This document shows positions 62,906 through 64,000 of a stretch of DNA of 64,000 bases, one piece after another. Location of the stretch: contig NZ_RQVT01000001.1 in assembly GCF_004010055.1 (NCBI RefSeq), forward strand, positions 1 through 64,000, written 5' to 3'. Source of the stretch: Psychroflexus aestuariivivens. GTDB taxonomy: Bacteria > Bacteroidota > Bacteroidia > Flavobacteriales > Flavobacteriaceae. The stretch's first letter is position 1. Each line of letters opens with the position of its first letter. The notes beneath the pieces are model-generated. The model was not told the origin of the DNA. It did no database searches and was given only the letters and a program-made list of their open reading frames with translations. The translations under genes were made by a program, and so were the position numbers.

Positions 62906-64000
62906 TTAATACCACTTGCGCTTGAATAACTTCAAGAGCGTTGAAATATCCAAAGTCACGACAAATCTTATTTTTTCATCATAATTTCCGTTGCCGAATT
63001 CCCAGCCATTACTAGAATACATAGGGAAATATAGTTCAAAATAATCTTCAACAAAATTCAATCTTATTCCAGAATCATAAACAAATTGCGGACTTGTCGA
63101 GCTGTTGCTGAAAACGCCAGCATCTCCATAAGCAAAAATCCAGTTCCATATCGTCGTACTCACATTGGTCGATAAAAGCCATTCATCTGCAAATCTTTGG
63201 TCAAATTGCGACTTAAAGCCACCTTCTGCCATAATAAATTGCTGACTAAATAGACCACTAGATTCGCTTCTTCCATAATAATTATAATCGAATAAGTAAT
63301 CTGTAGGACGATCTAAAGCATAACTAAAATAATTTGAATCTTGAGTGTCATTATACAAAAATAAACCTGCAAAAATACGCATATTTATTTGCCGGTTGTT
63401 GTTGAAAAGTTTTCTGAAATGCATAGTTCCAGAGACTTTACTGAATTTTTTTGCAATTTGGTAGTCTAAATATGTTGTAAAAAAACGGTCTAAATTTTTA
63501 TTCTGAAAAGTATAACGGATATTGAAAATATTGTAATTCGGTTCATCTGTTTCCACCAAAGGACTTTCATCTTGATCAACGTTTACCGTCCTTAAACTTA
63601 AACCATGTCTTCGATTATCTCGCAAATCTTCAGGACGATAAGTCATACTTAAATATCCAGAATATCTGTTGTAAAACAAATCTTCATCATAAGAATATCG
63701 AGATCCACTTAAGCCGTAACTTAATGCAAACATCTCTTCATTCTTATAAAAATGTGTGTAACTCACAGAACCATCACCAACCAAAGTCTGACTTCTTAAT
63801 CCATATTTTGGTGTCATTTTGTATTCAAATTGCTTTGGTAAAATTGAACTATTATAAAATTTTGGACCAAGAGCAATACCATCATACAGGTTGTATGTGA
63901 ATTCAGGAATTAAAAACAATTGGTTGTATTTTGGATCTTCAATATCATCAATTATTCTAAACTGAAGTGGTTTGTTTAGTATTTTCCCTCGACTTTTGAA
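62906..64000 (-). CDS. Outer-membrane barrel C-terminus of a probable metallopeptidase-family protein (partial)
   Basis: Open on the minus strand to the window edge, so its start is beyond 64000. The visible 364 residues are beta-barrel strands (PEFTYNLYDGIALGPKFYNS, YKMTPKYGLRSQTLVGDG, GYLSMTYRPEDL, FVYDSGIRLNFVEDYFELYF), ending in the aromatic RKWY. Bacteroidota proteins with an M1-type peptidase followed by such a barrel carry very similar phrases, but the catalytic part is outside the window, so the peptidase label is inference. Confidence 0.6.
   Translation of the reverse strand, partial: FKSRGKILNKPLQFRIIDDIEDPKYNQLFLIPEFTYNLYDGIALGPKFYNSSILPKQFEYKMTPKYGLRSQTLVGDGSVSYTHFYKNEEMFALSYGLSGSRYSYDEDLFYNRYSGYLSMTYRPEDLRDNRRHGLSLRTVNVDQDESPLVETDEPNYNIFNIRYTFQNKNLDRFFTTYLDYQIAKKFSKVSGTMHFRKLFNNNRQINMRIFAGLFLYNDTQDSNYFSYALDRPTDYLFDYNYYGRSESSGLFSQQFIMAEGGFKSQFDQRFADEWLLSTNVSTTIWNWIFAYGDAGVFSNSSTSPQFVYDSGIRLNFVEDYFELYFPMYSSNGWEFGNGNYDEKIRFVVTLDISTLLKLFKRKWY

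Overview
The window is from an AT-rich member of the Bacteroidota, most likely a marine-type flavobacterium (Flavobacteriia). Evidence: several secreted proteins end in type IX secretion (T9SS) type-A sorting tails, the tmRNA encodes a GEDNYALAA tag, the HU-like protein is of the Bacteroidota type, one promoter fits the Bacteroidota -33/-7 pattern (TTG...TAnnTTTG), and the operon content (MoxR/DUF58/DUF4129/DUF4350/SpoIIM/RDD, SLC13-TrkA_C, T9SS cargos) is typical. The genus cannot be fixed from the sequence alone.

Layout. 1-4.5 kb: two copies of a module made of a T9SS cargo gene followed by a ~72-residue membrane-tailed protein. The second cargo has an in-frame TAA inside one of three fibronectin-like repeats. 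4.6-7.5 kb: a tight operon of methyltransferase, acetolactate-decarboxylase-like and methyltransferase genes, then a decayed PorT-like outer-membrane gene and a small hypothetical. 7.8-13.8 kb: a flavodoxin-family reductase, then a LysR regulator divergent from a small gene plus dabB and dabA (energy-coupled inorganic carbon uptake), with a dyad operator candidate between them. 14-15.4 kb: HU gene, a 38-bp repeat, a possible small RNA and two DnaA-box-like sites.

15.4-23.9 kb is a defence island: an HNH nuclease gene coupled to a methyltransferase-HIT fusion gene, convergent with a complete four-gene MksFEBG/Wadjet (JetABCD-type) operon. 23.9-32 kb: DUF808 protein, a membrane protein/Xre regulator pair with two operator-like dyads on its promoter, ABA4-like protein, FG-GAP T9SS protein, a nonsense-interrupted PH-domain-like gene with an SRPBCC gene, a secreted protein with six F-P repeats resembling the 7(1) septoil-knot family, a serine-hydrolase lipoprotein and another T9SS protein.

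32.3-38.3 kb is a 6-kb integrative element inserted in the 3' end of the tmRNA gene (ssrA). It has 21-bp direct repeats at its ends, a tyrosine integrase, excisionase-like HTH protein, D5-type primase-helicase and uncharacterised genes, and no capsid or conjugation genes. The apparent original tmRNA terminator is stranded at the far end, and the element seems to supply a replacement. Just upstream of tmRNA is a GC-richer, foldable noncoding block.

39-64 kb is mainly housekeeping: lysine/saccharopine-dehydrogenase-like enzyme, sirtuin, DEAD-box helicase, rdgB, the MoxR-DUF58 membrane operon, RDD and TRIC proteins, cyclophilin lipoprotein, Nudix hydrolase, acyltransferase, FAD oxidoreductase, a large T9SS protein, a Gre-like factor, a Met/His-rich lipoprotein, an SLC13 permease, and a truncated outer-membrane barrel protein at the right edge. 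Calls rest on reading the sequence and on family knowledge; no database search was run.
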